Part shown: piece by piece, positions 35,971 to 47,430 of the stretch
How positions within the stretch are numbered: the stretch's first letter is position 1
How the letters are laid out: every line of letters starts with the position of its first letter
DNA from: Nicotiana tabacum
Lineage: Eukaryota > Streptophyta > Magnoliopsida > Solanales > Solanaceae
Direction: 5' to 3'
DNA: 64,000 bases
Assembly (NCBI RefSeq): GCF_000715075.1
Contig: NC_134097.1
Location: forward strand, 65,009,190 to 65,073,189
Notes under the pieces: generated by a model
What the model was told of the DNA's origin: nothing
Database searches by the model: none
What the model saw: only the letters and a program-made list of their open reading frames with translations
Program-made: the position numbers and the translations under genes

Positions 35971-36778
35971 ATTGACATGCACACTTGGAATACAGCGTAG
36001 AGATGCATTTTTCCTCATGCTGTACGGTATCACGTCATTCATGACTTCTCACACATATTAATATATAGGAATAGAGAAGTATTTTCCTCATGTCATTTGA
36101 AAATGAAACATTTACCTGGTTAAAGCTTTTGGGAAAATTACAATTTTCAAACTTACTCATATTTTTGGCAATTTTGGAAACAAAAATTGGGTTTTCACTA
36201 ATATACTTGCAAAGCAAGCCTATTTTTCTTGAACTGTGAACGAGCGGAGCATTTTATCTCTAAGTCACTTATTTTATTACTTTAATTATGTTATTATGAA
36301 CTGTTGTTGGCTATTAGAGTTGGACTCTGACCATTGTTCCAGCTCGTCACTACTTTCAACCTAAGGTTAAGTTTGTTACTTATTGAGTACATGGGGTCAA
36401 TTGTACTCATACTATACTTCTGCACCATGCATGCAGATGTTTGATGTTGATGTTGTTGAGATCGACGGGAGCTAGAATTGAAGACGTACCTGCGTTCCGG
36501 TAGTAGCTGCCTCTTGTTCACGGTAGCCTTAGATTCTTAAAAATTTGTTTATGTATATTTTGAACAAATGATGAATTTACTTTATACCAGCTTTGTAAAT
36601 TCTAATTGTAGAAGCTCATGATTTGTACTACCAGTCCTTGGGGAATGTATAAGATTTAGATAATCTCTTTTATTTAATTGTCTTATTAAATATTATTGGA
36701 ATTGGATAGTTGTTAATTGGCTTACCTAGCGGGTTGGGTTATGTACCATCATGACTAGTTGGATTTTGGGTTGTGACA

Positions 36779-38655
36779 GTGTCGTTACATCCTCCCCTAC
36801 TTAAACATATATTCATCATCGAACGTACCAATAGTTGTTCCAAAGCCATCATCCCATCGTGTAACCTTACCATGCACATACCCATGGGTGATCCCACATC
36901 ATCATATTCCATATAGGCCCGACAACACATTATACTTGAAGATCATTACTTCAATCTTAGCCCGTAAACCAGAGAATCCAATTTCCAGCGTCCGAAACTT
37001 CTTGCAAGAACCAAACTTCGTATCTACATACTGTATAAGTCTGAACAAGTTGTATCAAGCCATAACCACAACCCAAGATAAGTTCACATTACATATCACA
37101 CGACTCGCATACTCGTAGCAAAATTTCTGATCACAGTAGTTGCTCAAAATAACCTAATATCGGTAATAAATCTCCTGTCAAACAAAACCTCATTCTAAAA
37201 CCTTTGTACATTGTTGATGATGAAAGAAACACGCAAAAATTCATAACTATTCATCAGAACAACAAGTCATGGAGCTCCCCCTCCTTCGTCAAGAACTATA
37301 GCAAAATTTTATGCCGATCAACAACATTATCCATTCCAATATACTGCAATCAAATCTAATAGCACCAATTCTAGATCCGATGATATCTTACCAAATACAT
37401 AGCCGAATTGAAAAATGGCAAAAATAAAAGAAGCTACAAGAGAGGAACTGATGGAAGCTGATATATTACCTCGATACGCTATAGCAATGATATCCCAACC
37501 TTTTTGAAAGTATTTGTGTATTTTAACGTCAACATTGCTCCTCTATGAAAAGCCAAAATGATACTCTACTAAAATGATCGATGTCACCACATCCTTTCTT
37601 ACTCTGAATTACACCAAGAATATAAGTCTAATGCTTAGTGTGTAACAGTTGATTTGCGATTATCGAGCAATCAAACTCGATTAAATGAAAAGAAAGAAAA
37701 AAAGTCATCTAAAAGTAAAATATGCTATAAGTCCATGGCTATTGAGGCGCGAAATCAAAAACAACTGAAAAGTTATCTACAATCCACATGTTAGAAAAAA
37801 ATTAAAATCATAAAATCATCCTCAATATGTAATGCTATTCTTGAATAATTACCACTTCAAAAGCACGTGAGTAATAATACTGCTGTGATGTTAGAATGCA
37901 AGAAGGTATTAAGAAACAGTAACAAAATTGGAAACAAAAGAAATGTCTTCACAAATTTAATTCAATTTTCTTCCAAATAGAGAACAGAAAGCAAGCAATG
38001 ATAAAAAACAAAATATGGAAAACTTATCTATTTGAGACCGAAGGAAAACAATCACGCAAAGCCCGATCGTAACCAGAATTGACCAAATTATGACAACTCA
38101 AAAAGTTGCAATAAGTGATTAAAAAAACAAAAGAAATGAAGTTTTCATTCAATATTTGGAGGGTTTTTTTTCAACTTGTCAAAGAACGAAGTTATCTTTA
38201 TGTTAAAAGTGTGACATGAAGTTGTTTAACTTTCGAGTGACCCACTTTAATTTTCTTAACCAATCTAAAACAACAACAATAAACCCAATGAAATCTCACA
38301 AGTGAGGTCTAGGAGGGTAAAGTGTATGCAGACCTTACTTCTACTTTATGATGGTAGAGAAGTTATTTTTAAAAGACCCCCGGCTCAAAAGAAGTGAAAA
38401 TGAAGAAATAAACAAATAGTAGCAACAATAAGGTAATAAGACACGGAATCAAATGGTGCAATGTGCAATAACGAAGATCTAAGAAAACGACACTATTAGA
38501 ATAGAGTCAATCCTGTTGAAAATAATGACACACTAAAACTCATGCACACAAGTATAATAACATCATATAAACTCGCTCGCGCAATCAAATAACATCTAAA
38601 ACCACAAATCGGACATCAAAATGCATGAAATTCAAAAGAAAACTTAAGAACCTCG
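36779..38655 (-). mobile_element. 3' internal remnant of another minus-strand chromovirus
   Basis: GTGTCGTTACA (36779-36789) is the very end of an LTR. It is followed by TCCTCCCCTAC, the complement of a polypurine tract, and TTCATCATCGAACGTACC, a segment seen right inside the 3' LTR of related elements (compare 43881-43905 and 59101-59122). The rest of that 3' LTR is missing. No gag or pol is recognisable to the right. Confidence 0.45.
38262..38420 (-). mobile_element. SINE-like remnant (TS type)
   Basis: AAACAACAACAATAAACCC, then AAATCTCACAAGTGAGGTCT, GTATGCAGACCTTACTTCTAC and GACCCCCGGCTCAA resemble the tail of a nightshade tRNA-derived SINE in reverse orientation. The CAA run is the complement of its TTG-type 3' end. 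The tRNA-like head is not visible. Confidence 0.5.
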
Positions 38656-39245
38656 TGTCACGACCCAAATCCTCCTTCCGTGAGATATCGTGATGACACC
38701 TAGTCTCTACGACTAGGTAAGCCTAACATTGTAGAATAATGAAATTAAAACACAAATTTCGCAGCTAATTGTAACTGGCAATTTAACAACTAGCATATAT
38801 AATAATCACTCTCTAATATACACAACGCTCCCAAAATCCAGAATACCGTAAGTCACATGCTATAGAAAAAAACTAGTATCTCTATGCACCAGAGTCTAAG
38901 ACAATGTACGAAAAGTTAAATGACATAGGAGGGAATATAGGGGGACATCGAGGTCTGTGGATACGATATATATACTTTGAAGTCTCCAAATTGTCTCTTC
39001 TCACTGATGATGTGGCTGATATGAAGTATCTGGATCTACACAAGAAAACATGTGCAGAAGAGTAGCATGAGTACACTATAACGATACCCGATAAGTGCCA
39101 AGCCTAACCTCGGTCGACTAGTGACGAGGTCAAGTCAGGGCCCTACTGGCATATATATATGTACATAATAAGACGAAACAAAAATATAGCAGTGATTTAA
39201 AGACTGAAATTAAACCAAAAGGAAAATAGTACAATACACATAAAT

Positions 39246-39487
39246 AGTAACAGGGGATCTCCCGAGATACCGTTTCGTAGTCCAAAACGTAAATGCGCAG
39301 GGGGATCTCCCAAAATACCATTCCGTGGTCCCAAAGTAAATATGCAGGGGGATCTCCCGGAATACCGTTCCGTAGTCCTAGAGTAAATATGCAGGGGGGT
39401 CTCTCAGAATACCGTTCTGTAGTCCTAAAGTAAATATGCAGGGGGATCTCCCAAAATACCATTCCGTAGTCCCAAAGTAAATATGCA
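39246..39487. repeat. Minisatellite in the LTR, about 54-bp units, five copies
   Basis: Units of GCAGGGGGATCTCCC, a variable word, TACCGTTCCGTAGTCC and AAAGTAAATAT. Same slot and same unit type as 34010-34290. Confidence 0.75.
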
Positions 39488-40339
39488 CCTTACAATGGAA
39501 ATAACAGTTATAGCAAGAAATTCTACAGTTTAGACTAAGGACAAGTCAAGAATCAAGTAGGGAATCCACTAAGCATGTTGCATAGAGTTTAGATAAGCAT
39601 TTAAGACTTGTAGACATGTTATTCTAGACTAAACAAGATAAATACATATACTGGTATAACTCAAATAAGAAGAAAAAGGTTATTACTCAGTAAAAATTAG
39701 ATTTTACAACAAATAGGTTGTGTACGTACTCGTCACTTTACGTACACGATCCTCACATATCAAAACAATATCAAATCCTAAGGGGAGTTCCCCCACAGGG
39801 TTAGGCATGCCACTTACCTCAAACCAAGCTCAATCACTCGATAACAATGCCTTTTCCATGAATATCCAATTCCGAATGACCCAAATCTAGCCAAAAACAA
39901 TTACATACCGTAAATATAACTATAAGAAACTAATCTAACTAATAAAATCAAGGCTTAAGCAAGATATTAGAAAATCGCCACAAAATATCGACATGGGTGC
40001 ACATCTCAGAATCGGGTAAAAGTCACAAAATATGAACACACATTCACTCACGAGTTAATTCGTACCAAATTATTCAAATCCGATAAAAAAATCCCAATCA
40101 AAACTCAAAACCTTGGTTGATGACTTTCCAAAATTTTCCCCAATTTTCTCAACCCAAATTCCTCAATTAATGTTGAAATGAACTATAGATTAGTGAAATA
40201 TAATCATAAAGGAGTTAGGAATCATTACCCAAAAACTTCTTCTGAAAGTCTCTCAAAATATCGCCCAAATCCGAGCTCCCAAAGTCCTGAAATTGAAAAT
40301 ATGATAAAACCATAAAAATCCTCTTTTTTCTGCACAACG

Positions 40340-40640
40340 ATCACGCACCTACGAACTTCCAGTTGCACCTGTGATGCCGCACCTGCGAAATTCCATCACA
40401 GGTGTGGAAATTACTTAAGAGGCATGGGACCACTTCTGTGGCAAGGTAATTGCACATGCGCGTGCGCACCTTCGGGAAACTGTATGCTCCTGCGATCTTC
40501 CTCCGCTAATAGGGGTCTTTAAGTGCATCTGCGAGCATCAGAAATGCGGAATTTTCCTCGCACCTGCGACCTCTAACACTCCTTCCAAATCAACTTATGC
40601 GCTTGATCTCCTTCACCTGCGGTCTCCCCGCTGCAGGTGC
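40340..40640. repeat. GC-rich short-word array in the LTR
   Basis: Words GCACCTGCGAAATTCC, GCACCTGCGACC and CACCTGCGGTC among others; lies beside the presumed promoter part of this LTR. Confidence 0.5.
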
Positions 40641-40888
40641 TAAAACACCAGCAACCAGAAAACTTTAGCAATTGCATAAGTCCAAATTTTAATCCATTAA
40701 GAATCTGAAACACACCTGAGGCCCCCGGGACCTCAACCAAACATACCAACAAGTCCAAAAATAGCCTATGAACTTAGTCGAGCCCTCAAATCACATCAAA
40801 CAATGGAAAAAACATGAATCACCCTCCAATCCAAACTTAATGAACTTGAAACTTTAAATTTCCACAACCGATGTCGAAAAAAAGCTGG

Positions 40889-41112
40889 ACATTTTTTTAT
40901 CTCTGAAATTATTTCCTTGTTTATATGCTCTACGTTGTATGAACTGTTGTTGGTTATTTGTGTTGGACCCGACCTATGTTCCAACTCATCACTGCTTTCA
41001 ACCTATGTTTAGGCTTGTTACTTTTTTAGTACATGGGATCGGTTGTACTCATACTGCACTTCTTGCACAGTGCATGTAGATCTCGGATGTCGATGTTTAT
41101 GCGTTCCAAACA
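40889..41112 (+). mobile_element. Chromovirus LTR fragment G3, plus strand
   Basis: Matches 36265-36480 (GAACTGTTGTTGG, then TACATGGG and TTGTACTCATACT) in the same orientation. Truncated on both sides, against the LTR at 38656 and against element C. Confidence 0.6.
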
Positions 41113-41714
41113 TAGGGCGACAATGTAAATAAAGCGGAAGTTGGGAAATAGGCGAAAGTCAACATTTATAAAGCTTAGAGCTACGTCTATTACCACTTTT
41201 AAACTTCAATACCCCAAAATCTGGTGTCACAGTACCACAGACTGTCTAAGAGTCACTAAATACAAAGTCTGAAGAAAATACATAGTACTGTCCTGAGCAA
41301 GAGATAAAGGAAATAGGAAATAGATATAGAGGGGGACGCCAGGGCCCGCGAATGTCTGCAGGTCTACCTTGGGTCTCCGAATGGACTGAAGGAAGCCCTC
41401 CAACTACTGTCTAATAGCTTCTCCGGGATCTTCACACAGTGCAGAGTATAGTATCAGCACAACCGACCACATGTGCTGGTAAGTGTCTGGCCTAACCCCT
41501 GCGAAGTAGTGACGAGGCTAGGACCAGACTCCAGATAAACCTGTGCAATTATATAACATATGGCGGAAAAGTAACAAGTAATAAGCAATTAAAGCTAGGG
41601 AAGGAGAACATGCTTCGGGGGTAGCTGACAAAACAAAATAACAAGAAATAACAAAGAAGCTAACAATATAACTTCTAACACAGATAAAGAAAAGTAAAGA
41701 CAACTTTCACTTTC

Positions 41715-42065
41715 AGTTTCCATCTTGTTGCAGGCGTGCAACCCGATCCCATTTCTCATATCTTGTGGTAGGCGTACCACCCGCTCCCATTTCGTCATAT
41801 CTTGTGGTAGGTGTACCACCCGCTCCCATTTCATAATATCTTGTGGTAGGCGTAGCACCTGCTCCTATTTTAGTATATTGTTGTAGGCGTACCACCCGCT
41901 CCCATTTCATAATATCTTGTGGTAGGCATACCACCCACTCCCATTTCATTATCTTGTGGTAGGCGTACCACCCACTCCCATTTCATAATATCTTGTGGTA
42001 GGCGTACCACCCGCTCCCATTTCATAATATCTTGTGGTAGGCGTACCACCCGCTCCCATTTCACA
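41715..42065. repeat. Element C 3' LTR: 39-bp minisatellite, nine units
   Basis: Unit: CATAATATCTTGTGGTAGGC, GTACCACCCGCTCCCATTT. The core GTGGTA-GGCG-TACCAC is a perfect 6-base hairpin. The first unit has GTTGCA-GGCG-TGCAAC, also a perfect hairpin, with two base pairs changed on both sides. A codon-like reading of the array gives a repetitive peptide that I do not regard as a gene. Confidence 0.85.
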
Positions 42066-42949
42066 GTTCATCACACAATTACAAGAAATCCCGGCAAGGG
42101 AACATAAGTAATATAATAACTTCCCGGCAAGGGAACAACAATATCGAAATAGTCATCCCGGCAAGGGAGAATCGCCTATAACCAATCTCACTTAGCTGGT
42201 ACTCAGTTCAATTAATGGAAATGCTCAATCATAGAAGATCATTAATTAAAGCATACAAGGTGTCATTCAAGAATAAAACAACTTTCAATTTAAGACCCAC
42301 GGTCATACTTGACACCAACGTATAGATACTAGTCATCATGCCTATACGTCGTACTCAACAAGAAGCAAGTAGCAAATACGACTCAACTCCTAATCCCTCA
42401 AGTTAGGGTTAGACCAAACACTTACCTCGATGCCTTGAACACCACTCAAGTCTCAATTAGAGATTTACTCCTCGATTCCACCACCAATCCGCTCGAATCT
42501 AATCACAAGTTACTTAATCACATCAATAAGTGCTAAATGAATCAACCCCAATGCACGAAAAATGAGTTTTCCAAGGTTTTACCCAAAAGTCAAAAATCAC
42601 CCCTCGGGTCCCGAAACCCGAGGTTCGGACCAAAACCCGATTACCCATTTCCCCACGAATCCAAATATATAATTTATTTTGAAATCGGACCTCAAATTGA
42701 GGTTCAAATCCCCAATTTTAGAAAAACCTAGGTTCTACCCAAAACACCCAATTTCCCCCATGGATATCTTTGATTTGAAGTTAAAATTATGTTAAAAGAT
42801 GTTAAGGAGTGAAGAAAATGAGTTAGAAATCACTTACCAACGTTTTGGAGAAGAAAGGCTGTTTGGAAAATCGTCTCTTATGTTTTTTTGGGGCTTTGAA
42901 AAGTGAAAAATAACTAAAATTTCCGTTTATTTATACCCCTATCAGACCC

Positions 42950-43135
42950 CCAGTGCGGACCGCATCAAATGGACCGCGGCCGCACTAGCGTACCTGAAAA
43001 CCTGCAGTTCAGCACCCTGTGCGGACCGCACAAGGCCGACTGTGGCTGCACAGCCTCTACCGCGGACCGCACAAAGGCGACCGCGGCCACGCTGGCCCCT
43101 CCACGGTCGCACGCGATTTCTCGCGGACCGCACTA
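42950..43135. repeat. Element C 3' LTR: GC-rich short-word array
   Basis: Words GTGCGGACCGCA, GACCGCGGCCGC and CGCGGACCGCAC, many of them self-complementary, in an AT-rich LTR. Immediately upstream of the TATA-type sequence in transcription direction. The equivalent in the 5' LTR is 52485-52650. Confidence 0.6.
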
Positions 43136-43869
43136 GAGGATTCAGAGATTGTAGCTTCCTGAACCTGCAACACCTGACTTTTTAAGCTTAAGGCATCCCG
43201 GAACCTACTCAAAACTCACCGGATCCCTCAAAATTCCAACCCAAGTATGCACACAACCTCAAAAACATCCTACGGACATATTCGTGTAATCAAATTGCCA
43301 AAATAACATCAGGAGCATCAAATTAAACCTCGAGATCAATGATATTTCTCAAAACTCTGTTAAACATCAAGTTTCTCAATTAAGGTCGGGATCGCGCCAA
43401 ACGACGTCTGTTTTCAACCAAATTTCACAGGAATGACTTAAGTCATATATAAGACCTGTACCGGGCGCTGGAACCAAAATACAGGCCCGATACCATTGCT
43501 TTCTAATCAGTTTTCATTTCAAATTTCCTTTAACAATTTCTGAAAAATAATTTCACTTAAAAATTCATTTATTGGACTTGGGACCTCGGAATGCGATTCC
43601 GGGCATACGCCCAAGTCCCATATTTTCCTACGGACCCTTCGGGACCTTCGAATTACGGATCTAGGTCCGTTTACCCAAAATGTTGACCGAAGTCAAATTT
43701 ATTCATTTTAACATCAAAACTTAAAATTTTTCATAGAGTTTCATATTTAAGCTTTCCGGCTACATGCCCGAACTGCGCATGCAAATCGAGGCGACTCTAA
43801 TGAGGTTTTCAAGGCCTCGGAGACACAGAAAACAACTGAAAGCAAGTGATGACCCTTTGGGTCGTCACA

Positions 43870-43881
43870 TTCTCCGCCTCT
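43870..43881 (-). other. Element C: polypurine tract
   Basis: AGAGGCGGAGAA on the minus strand, ending at the base before the 3' LTR. The pol stop codon (43880-43882) overlaps its first bases, so coding sequence runs to within ten bases of the LTR. Confidence 0.75.
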
Positions 43882-44107
43882 AAAACAACTGTTCGTCCTC
43901 GAACGGACAGAAGAAGGAAGTAACTGAGTCGGGGAAAAGATGAGGATAACGGCTACGCATATCTGACTCAGACTCCCAGGTCGATGCCTCAGGAGGCTGA
44001 GCTCTCCACTGAACACGAACCGAAGGAAAACTCTTCGACTTCAACTGTCGAACCTGCACGTCTAGAATAGCCACCGGCTTCTCCTCATAAGACAAGTCCT
44101 TGTCCAA
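43880..44107 (-). pseudogene. Element C: chromodomain at the end of pol
   Basis: LSYEEKPVAILDVQVRQLKS, then PSVRVQWRAQPPEASTWESE and DMRSRYPHLF: the C-terminal chromodomain of chromovirus integrases, thought to steer insertion to marked chromatin. The open frame covers the whole domain up to the stop at 43880-43882, but it is out of frame with the preceding integrase piece (44062-44358), which points to an indel near 44100-44180. Confidence 0.8.
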
Positions 44108-45265
44108 CAGAATTGTGCTGAAATCTCACACATGGGATGGATCGCCGTGATACTTCCAAGCATGGACACATGAAATACTGAATGTACGGCTGATAAGCTA
44201 GGCGGCAATGCATGTCTATAAGACACCTCTCCCACTCGATCAAGAATCTCAAATGGACCAATGAACCTAGGGCTAAGCTTGCCCTTCTTCCCGAATCTCA
44301 TCATGCCCTTCATAGGCGACACTCGGAGTAATACCCGCTCACCAACCATAAAAGCCACATCTCGAACCTTGCGGTCTGCATAACTGTTCTACCTTGATTG
44401 AGTTGTACAATCTACCCTGAATGATCTTGACCTTGTCCAAGGCCTCTTGAACCAGAACCGTACCCAACAACCGAGCCTCTCCCAACTCAAACCACCTAAC
44501 CGGAGATCGACATCCCCTACCATACAAAGCCTCATAAGGAGCTATCTAGATACTCGACTGGTAGCTGTTGTTGTAGGCAAACTCTGCTAAAGGCAACAAC
44601 CGATCCCATGAGCCTCCAAAGTCAATAACACAAGCTCGGAGCATATCCTCCAATATCTGAATAGTTCGCTCGGACTGCCCATCCGTCTGAGGATGAAATG
44701 TTGTACTCAACTCAACCTGGGTGCCCAACTCTCATTGAACTGCTTTCCAAAAGCGCAAGGTAAACTGCGTACTTCGGTCTGAAATGATAAATACCGGCAC
44801 ACCATGAAGACGAACAATCTCCTGGATATAAATCTCAGCTAACCTCTCAAATAAATAGGAGACTGCCACAGGCATGAAATGCGTTGACTTGGTCAGCCTA
44901 TCAACAATGACCCCAAACTACGTCGAACTTCTTCCGAGTCTACGGGAGTCCAACAACGAAGTCCATAGTAATCCCCTCCCACTTCCACTAGGGAAGTTCA
45001 ATCCTCTGAAACAGTCCACCAGGCCTCTGATGCTCGTACTTAACCTGCTGACAATTCAAACATTGAGCCACATATGCAACGATATCCTTCTTTATTCTAC
45101 GCCACCAATAATATTGCCGCAAATCCTGATACATCTTCGTGGCGCCCGGATGAATAGAGTACCGGGAGATATGCGCCTCCTCTAAAATCAACTCTCGAAG
45201 CCCATCCACATTAGGCACACAAACTCGACCCTGCAATCTCAAAACTCTATCATCACCTAAGGTAA
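44108..45265 (-). pseudogene. Element C: integrase
   Basis: The zinc-binding part has the HHCC set: HISRYSIHPGATKMYQ and CLNCQQVKYEHQRPGG (45040-45190). A stop at 44988-44990 precedes WKWEGITMDFVVG. The first catalytic Asp region is frame-shifted by one extra G near 44910. The second is intact in FIISDRSTQF, and the Glu is present in [15 protein letters not shown]. The C-terminal module is GKKGKLSPRFIGPFEILDR. At least two frameshifts and several stops. Confidence 0.85.
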
Positions 45266-45860
45266 CCTACTTAGCACCTTCACGTTACACCGTGTCTCTA
45301 AGGACACACATTGGATCATCAAACTGCCAATCACAGATACGCTCCAATAATGAAGAACGAGCGACCGTGCAAGCTAATACTCGGCTAGGCTCAGAGATAT
45401 CCAATCTCACAAATCGATTGGCCAAAGCCTGAACATCCAACGTAAGCTGCCTCTCACCGACCGGAATATAAGCAAGACTGCCCATGCTGGCTGACTTTCT
45501 ACTCAGAGCATCGGCCACCACATTGGCCTTTCCCGGGTGATATAAGATGGTGATGTCATAATCCTTCAACAACTCCAGCCACCTTTTTTGCCTCAAATTC
45601 AACTCCTTTTGCTTGAACAAATACTGAAGACTCTTATGATCCGTGAACACCTCACACGCTACGCCATACAGATAGTGCCTCAGAATCTTCAATGCGTGAA
45701 CAATGGCTGCCAACTCCAAATCATGAACCGGATAGTTCTTCTCATAAATCTTCAACTGCCGCGAAGCATAGGCAATGACCTTGCCATCCTACATCAACAC
45801 TGCACCAAGCCCAATACGAGATGCATCACAATAAATGGTATAAGGCCCTGAACCTGTGGG
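45266..45860 (-). pseudogene. Element C: RNase H and connection region
   Basis: Begins within [14 protein letters not shown], followed by TAG at 45789-45791 where relatives have Gln ([12 protein letters not shown]). It continues through [45 protein letters not shown] and SEPSRVLAC. Stops at 45285-45287 and 45267-45269 look like CAA and CAG changed by C to T. Otherwise open in one frame from the RT. Confidence 0.85.
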
Positions 45861-46968
45861 CAAAACCAACACCGGTGCCGTAGCCAGAGCTGTCTTGAGC
45901 TTCTGAAAGATCACCTCACACTCGTCTGACCATCTGAACTGGGCACCCTTCTTGGTCAATCTGGTCATCGGGGCTGCGATAGATGAGAATCCCTCTACGA
46001 ACCGACGGTAGTAGCCTGCCAATCCCAAGAAACTCCAAATCTCTGAAGTTGATGCTGGTCTAGGCCAGTTCTTGACTGCCTCAATCTTCTTCGGATCAAC
46101 CTGAATATCCTCTGTTGATACGAGATGACCTAGGAATGCAACTGAACTCAACCAGAACTTACACTTCGAGAACTTAACATATAACTGACTATCCTTCAGA
46201 GTCTGAAGAACCACTATGAGATACTGCTCGTGCTCCTCCTGGCTGCGGGAATATATCAAGATATCATCAATGAAGATTATCACGAACAAGTCCAAGTAAG
46301 GCGTGAACACTCGGTTCATCAAATCCATAAAAGCTGTTGGGGCATTTGTCAACCCGAATACATAACCAAGAACTCATAATGCCCGTACCGAGTGTCAAAA
46401 GCTATCTTAGGGACATTGGATGCCCTAATCCTCAACTGATGGTAGCCAGATCTCAAGTCAATCTTTGGAAACACCTTGGCACCCTGAAGCTGATCAAACA
46501 AATCATCAATCCGCAACAATAGATACTTATCCTTTATTGTAACTGTGTTCAACTGCCGGTAATCAATGCACATTCTCGTCTAACCATCCTTTTTCTTAAC
46601 AAACAAAACCGGCGCACCCCAAGGCGAAACGTTGGGTCTAATAAAACCCTTCTCAAGAGAGTCCTGCAACTACTCCTTTAACTCTTTCAACTCTAGCGGG
46701 GCCATGCGATACGGTGAAATAGAAATGGGCTGAGTGCCCAGAGCCAAATCAATGCAAAAATCAATATCCTTGTCGGGCGGCATACCCAGCAGGTTTGAAG
46801 GGAATACCTCAAGAAACTTATGAACAATGGGCACAGAGTCAATAGAGGGAACCTCCGCACTAGAATCACGAACATAAGCTAAATAGGCCAAGCACCCCTT
46901 CTGGACCATACGCCGAGCCTTCGCATAAGAAATAACGCTACTGGTAGAATGACCAGGAGTTCCTCTCC
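45861..46968 (-). pseudogene. Element C: reverse transcriptase
   Basis: [47 protein letters not shown], and the active site [17 protein letters not shown] with both aspartates intact; then FLGHLVS and [20 protein letters not shown]. Stops at 46670-46672 (ELKE then TAG, Gln in relatives) and 46580-46582. A one-base deletion near 46360 shifts frame just before [15 protein letters not shown]. Confidence 0.88.
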
Positions 46969-47430
46969 ACTCTAAACGAGGCATACCGATAAAGCTAAGG
47001 TCACAGTCTTGGCATGACAGTCCAAGATAGCATGGTAAGGTGATAACCAGTCCATCCCCAATATAACATTGAAGTCGACCATATCTAGAAGCAACAAATC
47101 CACACGAGTCTCAAGACCCCCAATCACAACTACATAAGAGCGATGGACTCGATCTACCACAATAGAATCACCCACCGGTGTAGACACATAAACAGGAATA
47201 CTCAATGAATCACTAGGCATGACCAGATATGGTGCAAAATAAGAGGACACATACGAGTACGTAGACCCTGGATCAAATAACACTGAAGCATCTCTATCAC
47301 AAACCAGAATCGTACCTGTAATAACTGCATCTAAAGCCTCAACCTTAGGCCTGGCTGGAAGGGCATAACATCGGGGCTGGGGCCTACCACCCTGGACTAC
47401 ATCTCTGGGACGGCTTGTAGCTGGCTGGCC
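46969..47430 (-). pseudogene. Element C: protease
   Basis: Active-site loop VLFDPGSTYSYVSS, in which Pro replaces the usual Ser/Thr after Asp as I recall for this clade, then YVSTPVGDSIVVDRVHRSY and FNVILGMDWLSPYHAILDC. The frame is open from the zinc knuckle through the protease (47610-46972). A one-base deletion near 46985 separates it from RT. Confidence 0.85.

Larger units (their letters stand above)
32523..36778 (+). mobile_element. Chromovirus LTR fragment G2, plus strand, split by a solo LTR
   Basis: Two parts, 32523-33372 and 35971-36778, form one LTR once the insertion 33373-35965 and one target copy are removed. It begins inside the LTR (GAGGTGACATACATGC, then GTGCACCGGGAG) and ends GGGTTGTGACA at 36778, the LTR 3' end. 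The first part aligns with 24087-25138 and, in reverse, with the LTR of element D. Confidence 0.7.
38656..40888 (-). mobile_element. Chromovirus LTR, right end lost
   Basis: Same family as the solo LTR at 33373: left end TGTCACGACCCAAATCC, then GACACCTAGTCTCTACGAC and CTAGGTAAGCC. It has a minisatellite at 39246-39487 and a GC-rich word array at 40340-40640. It stops after CCGATGTCG near 40888, where plus-strand LTR sequence follows. No primer site lies to its left, so it is not the 5' LTR of the neighbouring remnant. Confidence 0.7.
41113..43869 (-). mobile_element. Element C: 3' LTR
   Basis: Aligns with 49206-53379 once the insertion there is removed. The inner end TGTGACGACCC abuts the polypurine tract. 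The outer end is truncated at AAACATAGGGCGAC, so the last 115 or so bases present at 49091-49205 are missing. TATA-type sequence TATAAATAAACGG on the minus strand near 42930. Confidence 0.85.

Noticed and set aside
41595..42107. Open frames encoding repeated MKWERVVRLPQD-like peptides (also 49686-50204)
   Set aside because: They are translations of the 39-base LTR minisatellite in several frames on both strands. A 39-base unit is 13 codons, so it stays open by chance.
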